This document shows positions 61,233 through 64,000 of a stretch of 64,000 nt of DNA, piece after piece. How positions within the stretch are numbered: position 1 is the first letter of the stretch; every line of letters begins with the position of its first letter. The stretch spans positions 19,165,984 through 19,229,983 of the forward strand of contig NC_092564.1 of assembly GCF_037975245.1 (NCBI RefSeq). The letters are read 5' to 3'. A model generated the notes under the pieces. The model made no database searches. It was given only the letters and a program-made list of their open reading frames with translations, and was not told the DNA's origin. This DNA comes from Apostichopus japonicus. Its lineage: Eukaryota > Echinodermata > Holothuroidea > Aspidochirotida > Stichopodidae. The position numbers and the translations under genes are program-made.

Positions 61233-62240
61233 TGTGACGCCCGGAGGAGCGTCACGTAAACGCCTCCACACATAGGTGGCATCACTGCTGGAGTAGTTGT
61301 CCTGTTTGTGTGTATTGTTTTATTGTTCTCTGGGGGTCTGTTTTATCTAATATCTTTCATATGTAAAGTGAATTGTTGTTGTAGTTTCCCATGCTAATTT
61401 ATACCATTTGTTTTCCGTCTCCCTTTCAGCTGTCCAGCTCCCGTGACAATAGTCTGGTTCCTTCGTAGCTATGTGGAATGTTCGAGCCACATGAAGATCC
61501 AAGGTTTCGAATTAGTATTTGTGTTAAGTTAGGGCACTTGCACATTTTGGTTTCCAAGAGTTTGTTCTGTTTTTGGTGTTTGCTGCTGCCTAGGAGGTCC
61601 ATTGGCCAGTTCGTTAAGTAAGTTAAATGTTCTTTTTTAGTTTAGGCAAGTCCGAGTCCTCTTTCTTATAATATTGTGGGCGTCTTTCCCCGTTTGTCTG
61701 AATCCCTTTAAGTATCACATCTAAACTCATTAAAAGGTTGGGAACACGCTGTTTGCGTCGGACGATATTATCGCCGCACCCTGCTGGGTTATTCTGGTAT
61801 TAATTGGGCGGGGTGGCTTTGATTCGGGTTGAATTTTCCCCGAGGCAACGCCTACGTATTGTAGATTTAGGACTCGTAATTATACGTTTGGCCACGGACT
61901 TCGCAGGTACGTCTCATTATTATTTAGGTAAATTATAAGCTGGGATTTATGTGGATTTGTATTGTTATTAATTAAATATTGGTCTTAATTTATCACCTTG
62001 CTACATTATTATTGGAGGTCACTGCAATGCCCTATTATTTAATTTGGTTTTATAGACACCTGCCCAAGTTGGGCATCGGTTTTGTATTAAATGTATTAGT
62101 AGCACAAAAGTTCAATTTATTTGTTCGTGTTTTATTGGTTCAGGTTGTGTTAACTTGTAGTTGCCCCACATTCATTCTGACATAGGGTGGATGACAGCGG
62201 CCCTATCGAACCCACAGTCGCTTGGCTAGTTACAATCACA
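61233..62240 (+). mobile_element. Probable 3' LTR of the Ty3/Gypsy relic
   Basis: Begins TGTGACGCCC directly after the polypurine tract and ends CTAGTTACAATCACA, giving TGTGA...TCACA termini, 1,008 bp. A small hairpin (GTGACGC...GCGTCAC) lies at the start. It is followed by TTGGGGGGCT, which resembles the sequence right after a 5' LTR in some Gypsy elements, so this may be an LTR-leader junction from a rearranged copy. No second LTR is in the window for comparison, so the right boundary is inferred from the terminal dinucleotide rule. The start is better supported than the end. Confidence 0.55.
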
Positions 62241-63848
62241 TTGGGGGGCTACAATATGAATATTAATGTAATTATCCAACATTACATTCATGTGAGGCAT
62301 ATATGCTAATATTATCTTGATATAAAATTTGAGAAGTACTTGTATGCTAAAAAGTACACATTTGTACGTTGCATAGCAACCAGCAGAGGTAACAGTAACA
62401 AATCACAAATTTCACTTCTGCTTTGCAGCAATTTTCATAAAAGTTCAAATGTATTTTTTCTGTTTCTCTTTAACTTTTATTATTTATTTTACAACAATTG
62501 ATCAAAATGAGGTATCAATATGCTGTCACAGACAATTGAAAGGTTCCACTCAGCTGCAGTCATTTGTCACCCAGACAATTTTTGTTTTCATCCCCAAGCC
62601 AGCGATTATTCAAACACAAATTATTAAGAATGAAAGAGCTTCATTGTAGTGGGGATTTTGGAATGTGATATGAAACATAATTCATTCTTTTTTAAGCCTC
62701 ATTAGGCATTCAATCTGGACAGTCTAGACAATCTCTATCTTGTGACTATTGTGTGGAAAATAATCAAACGATGATCATCACAATGTTCCTCCAAAAGATT
62801 AGTCATTTTGCCAGGATTGAGCAACTGAAAAAAATTACAAAAACAATCACCGTATTTGTACAGAGCGAGTAAAAACATTCAAGGAAAAAAAATATCGTGA
62901 CCTTCCCTTTCCCCTTCCCTAACTGTACAGGGTAGGCTTAATGCTGCAAGGATACATAATTTACAAAGTCACTCTGCCTACTACCATTGTCTAAAGTCAG
63001 TCTATCTCAAATGTTTCTGTATCAAAACCAACTAATGCAAGGACTTATCGAACCAATACTTTAGTTCTTTACTGGTAGTCCAATCTGTGACTGTACACAC
63101 TGAGTGTTCACTCTTCAATAATATGAATAATGATTAAGCAAGTTGCTGGTTTCATTTGTCCAGTTTAAAAAATTTTCAACTGACCTCTGTGTTGACAAAC
63201 TCAGGACACCCGATATATAACCGTCTTAATTTTCGATTTGATCGTTCTCAGCGAATGGGTCAAGATTTTGGTAAACAAAAGAGGAACCTGGTCATGATTA
63301 TGTGATTATTACTAAACGGAACAACGGTACCAAAACCGTAGTGTAATTTTTAGAGATCGGTTAGTTTCTGTTGTATTGGAATGTTTAATGAAGCATCCAA
63401 GCACCATGCAGTGTTACATATGATTAACAACATTTTAAAGTTGCAATATTCCAGGTCGTTTGAGTAGATTTCTGATACTTTAAATAAAAACACGACCAAA
63501 ACCATCACACTTGTCAGAGCTCAGCCAGGAGTGGAGAATATTATCAAACCAGAAAAGATCGGTTCAACGTTTACAAATGTCATGTCGAGTGTTTCGTTCC
63601 CTTTAGAAATTATCTGGAGAGAATCCTTCTAAGAATATTATAACTAGTAGTTTTTCATGTTAATTTCTTGTTATTTTCGTTTTGGGGGGGAGAGGGTTGC
63701 GTTGGGGGGCAGTAATTTCATGACAATGGATGTCACTTCTATGGCAACTTTTCATTCAAACATAATTTGAATGAATTTAAGAAAACCTGAAAATTGCCTT
63801 CATTTGTCAACAAGTACGTAAACATGAGAGGCAAACGGAAATACTCAC
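62241..63848 (-). other. TMEM161 intron between exons A and B, upstream part
   Basis: The remainder of a 5,480-bp phase-2 intron (58369-63848), whose donor GTGAGT is read from 63848. AT-rich, with no recognisable coding or RNA feature; a 66-codon frame at 62449-62649 shows no domain. Confidence 0.65.
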
Positions 63849-63974
63849 AGAGGTTGGCTGACACCGTCGTAACTCTCGCCGATGCTTGGACTTTTGAAGT
63901 ATGCCCTTGCCACTGGCTTGACCCACATTAGAGATATGAAGAGAGGAAAGAGGAAGCTCACATGGAGGCAAAGT
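63849..63974 (-). CDS. TMEM161: TMEM161 family protein, exon A (first visible exon)
   Basis: Minus-strand exon of 126 bp with acceptor TTTTTTTTTTAACAG and donor GTGAGT. After one base completing the previous codon it reads LCLHVSFLFPLFISLMW, then VKPVARAYFKSPSIGESY and DGVSQPL, with a final split codon (phase 2) that joins exon B to give SQPLMTDETFD. The FLFPLFISLMW-x-KP segment is a transmembrane helix and loop conserved in TMEM161 proteins. The four visible exons code for about 225 residues, roughly the C-terminal half of a family member; earlier exons lie beyond the window's right edge. Confidence 0.92.
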
Positions 63975-64000
63975 CTGTTAAAAAAAAAAAGATTAACAAA

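Overview
This is a eukaryotic, almost certainly metazoan, window. It holds spliced genes with GT-AG introns, a member of the animal transmembrane family TMEM161, Ty3/Gypsy and non-LTR retrotransposon relics, hAT-like non-autonomous DNA transposons and a very large satellite array. A marine invertebrate such as an echinoderm or relative would fit, but the species cannot be fixed from the sequence alone.

Layout. (1) 1 to about 30,700 is a homogenised satellite array, open at the left window edge. Its monomer is about 309-317 bp, and each monomer is an ancient dimer of two half-units of about 156 bp. Monomers are organised into nested higher-order repeats: about 1,570 + 2,507 = 4,076 bp on the left, and about 1,866 + 4,690 = 6,556 bp on the right. 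(2) 30,700-35,800 is the decayed right edge of the array, with divergent monomers and pyrimidine-rich expansions (TCATC/ATCTTC), including a tandem duplication again spaced 313 bp. The long Ser/His/Pro reading frames there are by-products of composition. (3) 35,800-43,390 is intergenic. It carries two hAT-like non-autonomous elements with terminal inverted repeats (389 bp with a perfect 8-bp target duplication, and 851 bp), an 18-bp perfect hairpin and a ~340-bp tandem repeat. (4) 43,392-48,886 (+) is a three-exon gene whose splice phases agree. It predicts a 497-residue protein with an N-terminal signal peptide or signal-anchor, followed by alternating Lys-rich blocks and very long poly-Asp tracts (80-residue and 60-residue blocks). 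(5) 49,011-54,967 has no gene I can support. (6) 54,968-63,974 (-) holds the last four coding exons of a TMEM161-family gene, with consistent phases. Intron 2 of the visible part carries a decayed duplicate of the next exon. The large upstream intron carries, in antisense orientation, a degenerate Ty3/Gypsy 3' half (RNase H, integrase, polypurine tract, LTR) with a non-LTR retrotransposon 3' end inserted into it.

The two protein-coding genes face each other tail to tail across about 6 kb. Nothing suggests they act together. The most distinctive items are the nested higher-order satellite, the Asp/Lys block protein and the decoy exon of TMEM161. No rRNA, tRNA or CRISPR array was recognised.
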